The notes below the pieces were generated by a model that worked only from the letters and a program-made list of their open reading frames with translations, was not told the DNA's origin and did no database searches. A stretch of 64,000 nt of DNA. Origin: Desulfobulbaceae bacterium (lineage in GTDB: Bacteria; Desulfobacterota; Desulfobulbia; Desulfobulbales; Desulfocapsaceae). The position numbers were made by a program, and so were the translations under genes. Below, piece after piece: positions 30,201 through 38,646 of this stretch (its first letter is position 1; every line of letters starts with the position of its first letter). The stretch spans positions 1-64,000 of the forward strand of contig QKIH01000044.1 in NCBI GenBank assembly GCA_003249645.1, given 5' to 3'.

Positions 30201-30991
30201 TCCCAGTGCCCTAGTCTTGCATATCTTTGTGCATCAAGATATCTGGCGTGGTTTTCTTCATATCTTCGTTCAATTTCCTTTCTTTTTCTGATATCAATAA
30301 AATAACCGTAAACCTCTGAAATATCATCTTTTCGAAAAATTCTAGCATGATGATAAACCCACACTTTTTGCCCCAGAGCTGTAACAAGCATACACTCCTG
30401 GTCAGTCAGGGTGTGTAACTGATGAATTTGCTTATCGCCTAATCGGCTCAGCTTGGCTATTTCCGGACATCTGAATATCTGCGAGAAAGGAATATCTCCG
30501 TTGACAATGCGTTTGGCGTCATAACCAAATTGTTTTATATTTTTAGAAACTGAAACGACCTGTAATTCGCTGGTTATTTCCAGCTTATATCGTACGACAG
30601 GCCCATCTTCAAACAAGGCATCAGCACAAGATTCATTGTGATCAGGTTCTCTTCTCTTTGCTACTTGATCTGAAGACGGCGTACTCCATGGTTGGAGCAG
30701 CACCAGGCTGAATCTTCCTGAAGGGAGATCCAATGAGCTTATACTGGCTATTCCTGCCTCTATAACCCTGCCTTTTTCATTTGAGATGTAAATGGATGGA
30801 GAAGTGAAGGAATGGCTATACTGTTCAACCGGTCCAAAAACAGTGTTGACCGGCATTAATTCGGCTTCTTTATTACTGTACCCTGTCAACTCTTCTGCAA
30901 CGGGGTTAATATAGCAAAGCAGATCCTGATTGTTTTTGACATATGCCGCATGGCTCAACAGATCGAGGATTTCAGTGTTCAACTCTTCCAT
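27260..30991 (-). CDS. Multi-PAS hybrid sensor histidine kinase with PocR-like domain and C-terminal receiver
   Basis: Several PAS/PAC segments; Cys-rich PocR-like block; FLANMSHEIRTPINGIMGM H-box; GGAGLGLAISKQLVELMGG; receiver FAEDDPVSR...LVVLDIQMPVVDGLE. Confidence 0.9.
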   Translation of the reverse strand: MEELNTEILDLLSHAAYVKNNQDLLCYINPVAEELTGYSNKEAELMPVNTVFGPVEQYSHSFTSPSIYISNEKGRVIEAGIASISSLDLPSGRFSLVLLQPWSTPSSDQVAKRREPDHNESCADALFEDGPVVRYKLEITSELQVVSVSKNIKQFGYDAKRIVNGDIPFSQIFRCPEIAKLSRLGDKQIHQLHTLTDQECMLVTALGQKVWVYHHARIFRKDDISEVYGYFIDIRKRKEIERRYEENHARYLDAQRYARLGHWEYFPEKDLISASSEACEIYGYSQGDLYNYIPAERLRKLIHPDDRKKVVAAFRDAGKRKGKTYLSIEHRTLSSEGHFLYLITRGTVEKDDQGNIVKFFGTVQDITEIKRASENVRQSRDMLNKIINTIPQAVFWKDLNGVFLGCNNVFASTFGFRTPAGLVGLTDFDINMPRDMAEAYRGVDKKVVSTGEPVEMIEQVHTSEGELRWVDTSKSPLTDERGNIIGVLGVFDDITERKQLEEALEKRILSLTTPLESNEKICFDDLFSLDEIQKFQDVFSQATGVGCMIVDPDGVPITKPSNTTDLCFDLIRSTEKGAVHCKMTDAIMAQHQCVGPNITLCPVVGCWLAGANITVGEKHLASWIIGQVRSDTPIDAQIERYAVEIGADPAKMLREYRQIPVMSEEQFESVSQALDLFTNYMSRLAYQNVNQARYITSKKKSEKELAEKRDALAESNLKLALALDLAKMGHWEGVLNEKGEGYFLFNDQFYSLYATNSQREGSKMSVHDYTVNFVHPDDRYLVEESIRAFLSVKTSDFYHTTEHRIITRNNEIRHIAVKFKRVKTNQQNEFKLTGVNQDITERKKIEETLLQAKKDAEQANKTKSAFLANMSHEIRTPINGIMGMLQMMQDSSPKPEHHEYIEIAIQSCRRLTRLLSDILDISRVEAGKMLIQEETFDLSENIAALTQLFLPTAKSKGLKLTICKNTDVPDNLIGDVVRFQQVLSNLIGNAIKFTIKGEVLVTIEKLDMAVNTKDVRLFITVKDNGIGISDSTLKKLFTPFTQEEVRYKHQFGGAGLGLAISKQLVELMGGNLAVNSREEEGTSFYISLPFKLQQEKDNISEKNENESLSRKYKVLFAEDDPVSRMVGAQLLRNIGLNVTAVINGAEVVECLTKENFDLVVLDIQMPVVDGLEATKAVRKGRAGEKNRLIPIIAMTAYAMADDEREFYEAGMNGYIRKPVEKNSILQEISRVMARGSRKKKNGN

Positions 30992-31136
30992 TCTATGTAA
31001 ATAGACAGTCTTTTATTTTGTCAGGCTTTTTTTCTCTCAATGACGAACCTGATGAATGTTACCATACCATTTTTTTAAATACCAATATTTAAGCGTAATC
31101 AATTTTAGTCAATCTTACAGATACTCTTCAGCCTTG

Positions 31137-31562
31137 TTACTCACCAATAATCTTCACTAAAACCCGTTTTTTTCTTCTTCCGTCAAATTCTCCGTAAAAG
31201 ATCTGTTCCCATGTACCGAAATCCAGGCGACTATCCGTTACTGCTACAACAACCTCACGCCCCATTATCTGGCGCTTCATATGGGCATCTGCATTGTCTT
31301 CATAACCATTATGACGATACTGATTAACAGGGGCATGAGGGGCGAGCTTTTCGAGCCATACCTCATAATCGTGATGGAGACCTGATTCATCGTCATTAAT
31401 GAATACAGACGCAGTAATATGCATGGCATTACAGAGCAGAAGCCCCTCTTTAATCCCGCTTTCCCGCAGACACTCTTCCACTGTTGGAGTAATATTGATA
31501 AACCCGCGTCGTGAGGGTATTTCGAACCAGAGTTCTTTACGATAGCTTTTCATAGGAAACAC
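31137..31562 (-). CDS. YjbQ family (UPF0047) protein
   Basis: [56 protein letters not shown]-like motif. Confidence 0.9.
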   Translation of the reverse strand: MFPMKSYRKELWFEIPSRRGFINITPTVEECLRESGIKEGLLLCNAMHITASVFINDDESGLHHDYEVWLEKLAPHAPVNQYRHNGYEDNADAHMKRQIMGREVVVAVTDSRLDFGTWEQIFYGEFDGRRKKRVLVKIIGE

Positions 31563-31873
31563 CTTTCTTAATATTTTTTTTTGCCCTTAAAACAGAAAGC
31601 CGAGCATATTTAAAAGCATATCCACTGCTTTTTGAAATAAAAATGAACCATCTTCTATATGATGACTATTTCTTTTTTTCACGGTCAGCTAGCTTTTGAT
31701 AAGGTTCTATTATATGTCAAACACTTTGCTTTTTTAATAAATATATCAAGATAACTCCATGCCATCACAATGTAACAATTATATCATGAAACTAAGATTT
31801 CATTTTTCTTTTCAGATAATATAAGATCCGGTTAATCTTTAGGGATTTATTATTCATCCATGAGATTTATGTT

Positions 31874-33331
31874 ATGAAGATAGTTTTTTTTGTATGTCAT
31901 CACCGTATCAGGAGGAAACTGCAGATGATCCAACTGCCGCAGCTTTACCGCAGAGCCGTAACCTATTCACTTCCGATAATTATTTTTGGAATGTTTTCCT
32001 GTGGACCAGTCATAGCGCAGAAGACTGAGATAAAAAAAGCAACTCTTGATGAATGTATCGAAGAAGCTCTTGCAAATAACCACAGAAAACCGGTTTCGCA
32101 ATATGCTGTTCAGATGGCTGAAGCACAACACAAACAGGCTCTTGGTTCTTATTGGCCGCAAATCGCTGTTCAGGGCAGCTATCAAAAGCTTGATGAGTCT
32201 GTCAATTTTGTTTTTCCAAGTCAGATCATGTCATTTCCTGGCTTAACCATTGCCACTCCTGAGCAAAATATTGAAGTTATCAGTGATCAGCATTTCACTA
32301 CGTCAGCCAACGCTACCTGGCTGCTTTATGATGGTGGAATGCGCAAGGGCATTACTTCGCAAACCCAGGGCCAGATTGACGTAATGAAAATCGAAGCCCG
32401 GCGAACCGATCTCGAAATTATTGACAGCGTACAGCGTTATTACTGGGGCGCGGTACTGGCTGAAAAGCTTTATCAAACAAGTGTTGATACTCTCAGCCGC
32501 ATGGAGGCAACTCTCAATCTCACAGAAACGATGTATAAGGAAGGTAGCGGACGGGTAAAAAAAACAGACTACCTGAGCAACAAGATTATGGTTGAATCTA
32601 TTAGGGCCATGGTTGCACTTCTTGAAAAAAACAAACTCAGCACCGTTGCAGCTCTTGCCAACACCATGGGGCTCAGCTGGGATCAAAGTGTGGTTCCTGC
32701 AGATAATAACCTACCATATGTGCCGATGGATCTTGACCTTGATAATCTGGTCGCAACTTCATATCAATTTAATCCTGACTGGTCAAAACTTCTCATCGGC
32801 CTTCGTGTCGCTGAAGGGGCACTGACAGAAGCCAAAAGCGGTCATCACCCTAAACTTGCTGTTACAGGAAAGGTCTATAAGTGGTGGCCGAACTCTGATG
32901 AAGGCCTTGCCACAGATCAAAATGAAGAGGGATGGCAGCTTGGAGTCGGTATTGAACTGCCGATTTTTAATGGCATGTCAACGACCAGCCGCGTACTTGA
33001 AGCAAAGGCGCGCATAGGAAAACTCAATGAAGAAAAATACCTCCTGAAAGAGGGCCTCGGCCTCCAGATCAGAGACATATTTCTCTCTCTTGCTGCTGCT
33101 GAAAAATCACAGGATGCCACACTTGAGGCAATGAATTCCTCAATTGAGAATCGTGACCTTAATACCAGAGCTTACCAGAACGATCTGGTTGAAACAGAAG
33201 ATGTCATCCAGGCTCAACTGGTCGAAGGCCTGATGACAGCACAACATTTCAAAGCCCGTTATGACCATATCGCACTGAAATCTCAACTTCAGCTTGCAGT
33301 TGGTTCTGAATTGTTTAAAACTTTACAATAG
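31874..33331 (+). CDS. TolC family outer membrane protein
   Basis: LDECIEEALANNH, ALGSYWPQIAVQGSYQ, YDGGMRKG, long coiled-coil repeats, internal duplication. Confidence 0.88.
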   Translation: MKIVFFVCHHRIRRKLQMIQLPQLYRRAVTYSLPIIIFGMFSCGPVIAQKTEIKKATLDECIEEALANNHRKPVSQYAVQMAEAQHKQALGSYWPQIAVQGSYQKLDESVNFVFPSQIMSFPGLTIATPEQNIEVISDQHFTTSANATWLLYDGGMRKGITSQTQGQIDVMKIEARRTDLEIIDSVQRYYWGAVLAEKLYQTSVDTLSRMEATLNLTETMYKEGSGRVKKTDYLSNKIMVESIRAMVALLEKNKLSTVAALANTMGLSWDQSVVPADNNLPYVPMDLDLDNLVATSYQFNPDWSKLLIGLRVAEGALTEAKSGHHPKLAVTGKVYKWWPNSDEGLATDQNEEGWQLGVGIELPIFNGMSTTSRVLEAKARIGKLNEEKYLLKEGLGLQIRDIFLSLAAAEKSQDATLEAMNSSIENRDLNTRAYQNDLVETEDVIQAQLVEGLMTAQHFKARYDHIALKSQLQLAVGSELFKTLQ

Positions 33332-33409
33332 TAGATAGAAATTTTGGTTTTAAAATAGCCCATCAGTTCTCAAACAGGAGACACACCCTGTATTACAATA
33401 TCAAATTTT

Positions 33410-34333
33410 ATGCCGTATAGTTTTTTCTATTATTTTTCTAGATATTCCATGCGTTTTTTCCTCTGCATGTCTGTCACAGTCTTCTGTTTTCTCTTTCTTT
33501 TCTCTCATGACAGCTATTGTTCGGAAGAAAAATTCAGAATCGGCTTTTCTATTAAAACACTTGGAGAAGTTAATCAAAATGATGCCATAGCAGCTGTACA
33601 GTTGTGGACTAACGGGCTCGCAAGTGATAACAAAATACCTATTGATCCTGAACCGATTATTTTTTCATCTCTCGATCAGATGAAGAACGCATTGGACAAC
33701 AGGATGATAGATTGCGTCAATATCACAACGCCGGAGTTTGCGGCCATTGAAAACAAAATAGACACAAACTACATGATAGCAGGATTAAAGCAGAACTCGA
33801 TGTATGAAGAATATGTCGTAATAGTCAGAAAAAGTTCAGGCTTTAATTCAATAAATGATCTTCAAAATAAATCGATTGTCGAACTCGACACATCCAGAAC
33901 GTCATTGGCACCACTCTGGCTTGACGCTGAATTGCATCTTAAAAAACTGCAACCGTCTACATCATTTTTCTCAAAAATCGAATCTGTAAACAATCTTACA
34001 GCTTCCGTACTTCCTGTTTTCTTTAACAATTCAGACGCCTGCCTTGTCAACAAGTCGGGATTTGAAACAATGGTTGAACTGAACCCACAGCTTGATCAGC
34101 AATTGAAAATCATTCTACAATCCAAGCCTTACATCCCGATGTTGTTTGCTTTTCGAGCAAATTACAACAGCCCATTTAAGAATCAGGTGCTAAGCCATCT
34201 GGAAAACTGGCACAACTCTCCTGAAGGCAGACAAATACTAACCATTTTCCAAACCGATAGTATAATCAGATTTACGTACGACCAGTTACTTGACTCGCTG
34301 GAATTGGTTAAGCGGCATCGAAGTCTGCAATAG
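33410..34333 (+). CDS. PhnD-like periplasmic binding protein (paralogue 1)
   Basis: Signal peptide; NDAIAAVQLWTNGL; SRTSLAPLWLDAEL; GRQILTIFQTDSI. Confidence 0.8.
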   Translation: MPYSFFYYFSRYSMRFFLCMSVTVFCFLFLFSHDSYCSEEKFRIGFSIKTLGEVNQNDAIAAVQLWTNGLASDNKIPIDPEPIIFSSLDQMKNALDNRMIDCVNITTPEFAAIENKIDTNYMIAGLKQNSMYEEYVVIVRKSSGFNSINDLQNKSIVELDTSRTSLAPLWLDAELHLKKLQPSTSFFSKIESVNNLTASVLPVFFNNSDACLVNKSGFETMVELNPQLDQQLKIILQSKPYIPMLFAFRANYNSPFKNQVLSHLENWHNSPEGRQILTIFQTDSIIRFTYDQLLDSLELVKRHRSLQ

Positions 34334-34336
34334 CGA

Positions 34337-35338
34337 TTGATTTTTCTCATTATGAAGACATCATCCACCACCCTTGATTCACCAATCGTTTTTATCTATA
34401 ATTCTTTAGTGATATCAAGACATAGCCATACACGTTTTGTATCGTTGATTTTGTTTATTTTCCTCCTTTCATTCCCACAGATCAGTTTTGCGGAAAAAAC
34501 ATATCCTATTGTTTTCGGTTTTTCCCAGTCTATTTTAGGATCAAACATTAATGTCAATGATGCAACCGCTGCAGTTAAAACATGGACTAATTCCCTGACT
34601 AAGTCGGCTCATATCCCTGCAGAACCCAAGCCGGTTGTCTTTGAAAGCATCGATGAAACGTACCAGGCTCTTCGCAACAAGGAAGCAGAAGTGTTTTTTC
34701 TGACACTGCCTGAGCTTTATCCTGTAGTCGATGCAATGGATGACACGATCATGCTCATGCCGGTCACCAATGGCACAATTTCTGAGCAGTATATCCTGCT
34801 CACCAATAAATCATCAGGCATCAAAACCCCAGAACAGCTCATTGGAAAAGATCTGATCATATTTGTCAACTCAAGGACATCATTAGCTCCTTATTGGCTT
34901 GAAACAACGCTGAAAGAAAATGGCATGAAAGCACAGAAAGATTTTTTTTCAATGGTCACCAATGTATCAAAACTAAATGATGCTGTTTTGCCGGTTTTTT
35001 TCAACAAAGCGGCTGCCTGTCTTGTTTCAAAAAGCGGCTTTGACACTCTTGCTGAGCTTAACCCGCAAATAGCGAAACAACTTCATGTGATAATGCAATC
35101 TCCTGAATATATCCCAAGCGGGCTCTTTTTCAGGAAAGATTATGAGTCGCCGATAAAAGAAAGAATTGTCGAAGATCTGGCCGATTGGCTAGTATCTACC
35201 GATGGCAAACAGCTGCTTACAATCTTCCAACTTGAAAGCCTCAGTATTGAAAACAGCACCTGTCTTGAAAATAGTGTTAATCTGCTTCGAAAACATGAGA
35301 CCCTGTTAAAACCAGAAAATATTAGCCTGCATGATTAA
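34337..35338 (+). CDS. PhnD-like periplasmic binding protein (paralogue 2)
   Basis: NDATAAVKTWTNSL; SRTSLAPYWLETTL; GKQLLTIFQLESL. Confidence 0.8.
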   Translation: MIFLIMKTSSTTLDSPIVFIYNSLVISRHSHTRFVSLILFIFLLSFPQISFAEKTYPIVFGFSQSILGSNINVNDATAAVKTWTNSLTKSAHIPAEPKPVVFESIDETYQALRNKEAEVFFLTLPELYPVVDAMDDTIMLMPVTNGTISEQYILLTNKSSGIKTPEQLIGKDLIIFVNSRTSLAPYWLETTLKENGMKAQKDFFSMVTNVSKLNDAVLPVFFNKAAACLVSKSGFDTLAELNPQIAKQLHVIMQSPEYIPSGLFFRKDYESPIKERIVEDLADWLVSTDGKQLLTIFQLESLSIENSTCLENSVNLLRKHETLLKPENISLHD

Positions 35339-36293
35339 CAAATACCTTGAGACACAAGGTTGTTGCTCTATGAGACAGCTTGAATTTCTATCTTTTTTAT
35401 TTCTTTTTCTGTTTTTTACTCCGCTCTCTTCTTATTCTGCTGACGTATCTGAACCACCTGTTCATTGTTTCACTTTTGGTATTTCTGCAGTTAACTTTGG
35501 CGGACTCAATAAAAATGACACGACCGCATCCTTGAAAGCCTGGACTCACGCGATCATTTATGAAGAAAAGTTTAACCTTTCACTCCAGATTGATCTGTTT
35601 AACTCATTTGAAGAGCTTAACAGCAAGTATGACAAACAGGAAATTGATGCCGCTTCAATAAATGTCGGCGAATTCATGCAGCTTCATGAAAAGCCTTCAT
35701 ATGTTTACATTCCAACGTACAATAACAGCCCTTTTATCAGATATGCACTTGTTGTTCGGAAAAAAGATGCGACAAATGTATTCAAACAGCTGTCTCGCGG
35801 ACATATTGCTTTTCATGATTCCCCAAAGATGATTTACGCAGTTCCCTGGCTTCAGCTCTTCCTACTGAAGATGCAACCAGAATCAGGGAATAAAGAAAAG
35901 ATAGGCTCTCTATCTCGAAATCTCCATCAGGCAGAAAATCCCTCCAAAGCAATCTTCGAGGTCTTTTTCCATCAGGCTGTTGCGGCCCTTGTAACTTTGG
36001 AATCCTATCAGCTGGCCTGCGAGCTTAATCCGCAGTTGCAGAATAATCTTGAAACAGCAGCCATTTCACCGGAACTTATCGCAGCAATGTTTTTACTCCG
36101 CCCTTCTTTTCAGGCTTCATACCGCAAACAGCTGGAGGAATATTTAGAAACAATGCACACAACCACTGCCGGCAAACAGGTATTGACCACATTTCAAAGT
36201 GAAAAAATAATCAAATATCCGATTTCCATTCTTCAAACAACAATGGAGCTTATTACAGCTCACCGAAGCAACTTTTCTAACGAAGGAATATGA
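35331..36293 (+). CDS. PhnD-like periplasmic binding protein (paralogue 3, divergent)
   Basis: NDTTASLKAWTHAI; GKQVLTTFQSEKI; overlaps paralogue 2. Confidence 0.75.
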   Translation: MINKYLETQGCCSMRQLEFLSFLFLFLFFTPLSSYSADVSEPPVHCFTFGISAVNFGGLNKNDTTASLKAWTHAIIYEEKFNLSLQIDLFNSFEELNSKYDKQEIDAASINVGEFMQLHEKPSYVYIPTYNNSPFIRYALVVRKKDATNVFKQLSRGHIAFHDSPKMIYAVPWLQLFLLKMQPESGNKEKIGSLSRNLHQAENPSKAIFEVFFHQAVAALVTLESYQLACELNPQLQNNLETAAISPELIAAMFLLRPSFQASYRKQLEEYLETMHTTTAGKQVLTTFQSEKIIKYPISILQTTMELITAHRSNFSNEGI

Positions 36294-36411
36294 TGGAAAT
36301 AATAACCAGCATATGCTGTCTCCGTACCACGCACCATTTCTTGCTTTACAATTTTTGCCGTGATATGAGTTAATTATTGTCAAACATCTTATTAATATCA
36401 GTGACAAGCAA

Positions 36412-38646
36412 ATGAAAGGCATTAGTACCTCACTAAAGACACACGATAAAAAAAAGAAAGGTTTCACCATTGCCGTCCGCATAGGCCTGCTTATCTGGAT
36501 GGTTGCGGTTGCAACGCTCTTTATTTTTGTTGTTGTAACTATCCCGCAGCAGAAAAATATCTATATAGAAAACCTCTTTTCAAAATCCAACGGACTGGCT
36601 GTTTCTCTCCACGATGTTGCAGCCGGGGCAGCAATTAATGAAGATTTTGCCAGTGTTGTCAGCGCTGCACAGACACTGCTTGCAGGTGATCCTGACCTCG
36701 AATTTCTTGTTGTCATGAAAAACAACGGTTTTTCTCTGGTCATCGAGCAGGATAAGTGGAGTGTCCAGGAGCTTACATCGGATTACTGGCTTGATAGAAA
36801 ACGTGAGTCGTCTGGTCTGCTTGAAACGGTACCGGTTGTAGACAAGAGAGTTTTTCACTTTATTCAGCCTTTTGATTATTCAGGTATTCAATGGGGATGG
36901 ATCCATGTTGGTCTCTCACTGCAATCATATGACCAGAGCATCAGCTCACTATATCTGAACACCGTTATTCTCGGCCTTTTTTGTATCGTTTTCAGCCTCT
37001 TTTTCTCAGCTGTTTATGCCAAACAGATAGTAAAGCCCATTATCGTACTGCAGTCAGTGTTTCACCAGGTAACTAACGGAGATTTATCTGTACGAGCTGA
37101 TGCGAGAAGAAAAGATGAACTAGGCAGTCTTGCTGCTTCGTTCAATTCAATGACCGACACCCTCTTGCGGAGGGATCTCATACTGGAAAGTGTTCGTTTT
37201 GCCGCCCAGCGTTTTCTGCAGGTTCCGGATTGGCAAGACACAATCGTCGAGATTCTTGAAAGAATTGGCGTGGCGGCTGACGCCAATCGCGCCTCTGTTT
37301 ACAGAAATTTTGTTAATGATAAGAACGAACTTTGCACCATCAGGGATTTCGAGTGGGCTGCAGAAGGTTATGACACCTTAGTCCACCATATCGTTTCCGG
37401 ACATTTCAATGTGCACGCTTTTAAGTTTAACTCTTGGGCTGAGGCTCTTGGCGGAAACAATATTGTCAAAAAGAATTTTTCTGATTTAAACAAAGCCGAA
37501 CAAGTAATATGTGCAAAGCTTGATATAAAATCAATCATTCTCTCCCCGGTCTTTGTTTCAGGTCGCTGGTGGGGCAGCATAATTCTTGAAGATTGCGTCA
37601 AAGAACGTCACTGGACCGATGCAGAAGAAGACAGTCTTAGGACTGCAGCAGACATACTCGGTGCAACGATCGCCCGGCAACAGGTTCAGGAAGCACTTAT
37701 AGAGGCAAAATCAACCCTTGAATCCAGAGTTGACGAACGCACCCGCGAATTAAAAGAGCAGTTTATCAAAAAAGAACAGGCCTTAAAAGAACTCGAAGAA
37801 GCCCAGAGTTCACTACTGGAGATGTCTCGTGCTGCAGGTATGGCAGAGGTCGCCACCGGAGTTCTGCATAATGTTGGAAACGTGCTGAACTCTGTCAACG
37901 TTTCCTGCACCCTGCTTGTCGATCAGCTCCGTGAATCTCGGATTTCAAATATCTCTAAATTATCAGAACTCATTAATCAGCAGGGAGAAGATCTCCCGTC
38001 CTTTTTGACAACCGATGAACGCGGACGCCAAATCCCTACCTATCTCAAATCGCTTGCCGATGCTTTAAAGAAAGAACACGACACATTATTTAAAGAAACT
38101 GAATCATTGGCCGGCAGGATAGAACACATAAAAGAGATTGTTGCAATGCAGCAGAACTACGGCAGGGTTTCCGGCATCATAGAATCAATTGACCCTCATC
38201 AATTGATGGAAGACGCCCTGATGCTCAATTCCGGCGCTCTTGTTCGCCATAATATTGTCGTCTTAAAAGAATATGCAGATGTTCAGTCTATTCAGGTTGA
38301 TAAACATAAAGTTTTGCAGATACTGCTTAACCTCATCAATAACGCCAAATATGCCTGCTCAGAAGCAGACATTTCTGGTAAAAAAATCCGCCTGAAAATT
38401 TACCAGATAGACGGGGAAGTCTATTTCGAAGTCATTGATAATGGTATCGGCATTTCTGAAGAAAATCTCACCAATATCTTTCGCCACGGTTTCACCACTC
38501 GCCGTTCCGGCCATGGGTTTGGTCTTCACAGCGGAGCACTGGCTGCACGCGAACTGAATGGAGTACTGTTTGCACAAAGTGAGGGCCGAGGAAAAGGTGC
38601 AACATTTACTTTAAAACTTCCATTGAACACACCAAGTCAGAAGTAA
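36412..38646 (+). CDS. Membrane histidine kinase: periplasmic sensor, HAMP, GAF, noncanonical H-box
   Basis: Two TM segments, HAMP PIIVLQSVFHQVTNGDLSVRADARRKDELGSLAASFNSMTD, H-box AEVATGVLHNVGNVLNSVNVS, N-box NLINNAKYA, G-box GHGFGLHSGALAA. Confidence 0.88.
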   Translation: MKGISTSLKTHDKKKKGFTIAVRIGLLIWMVAVATLFIFVVVTIPQQKNIYIENLFSKSNGLAVSLHDVAAGAAINEDFASVVSAAQTLLAGDPDLEFLVVMKNNGFSLVIEQDKWSVQELTSDYWLDRKRESSGLLETVPVVDKRVFHFIQPFDYSGIQWGWIHVGLSLQSYDQSISSLYLNTVILGLFCIVFSLFFSAVYAKQIVKPIIVLQSVFHQVTNGDLSVRADARRKDELGSLAASFNSMTDTLLRRDLILESVRFAAQRFLQVPDWQDTIVEILERIGVAADANRASVYRNFVNDKNELCTIRDFEWAAEGYDTLVHHIVSGHFNVHAFKFNSWAEALGGNNIVKKNFSDLNKAEQVICAKLDIKSIILSPVFVSGRWWGSIILEDCVKERHWTDAEEDSLRTAADILGATIARQQVQEALIEAKSTLESRVDERTRELKEQFIKKEQALKELEEAQSSLLEMSRAAGMAEVATGVLHNVGNVLNSVNVSCTLLVDQLRESRISNISKLSELINQQGEDLPSFLTTDERGRQIPTYLKSLADALKKEHDTLFKETESLAGRIEHIKEIVAMQQNYGRVSGIIESIDPHQLMEDALMLNSGALVRHNIVVLKEYADVQSIQVDKHKVLQILLNLINNAKYACSEADISGKKIRLKIYQIDGEVYFEVIDNGIGISEENLTNIFRHGFTTRRSGHGFGLHSGALAARELNGVLFAQSEGRGKGATFTLKLPLNTPSQK

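Noticed and set aside
32303-32686. 127-aa minus-strand ORF
   Set aside because: Antisense to the TolC coding region; no motifs.
33410-36293. Considered as a complete phosphonate ABC transporter locus
   Set aside because: No PhnC ATPase or PhnE permease; flanked instead by TolC and histidine kinases.
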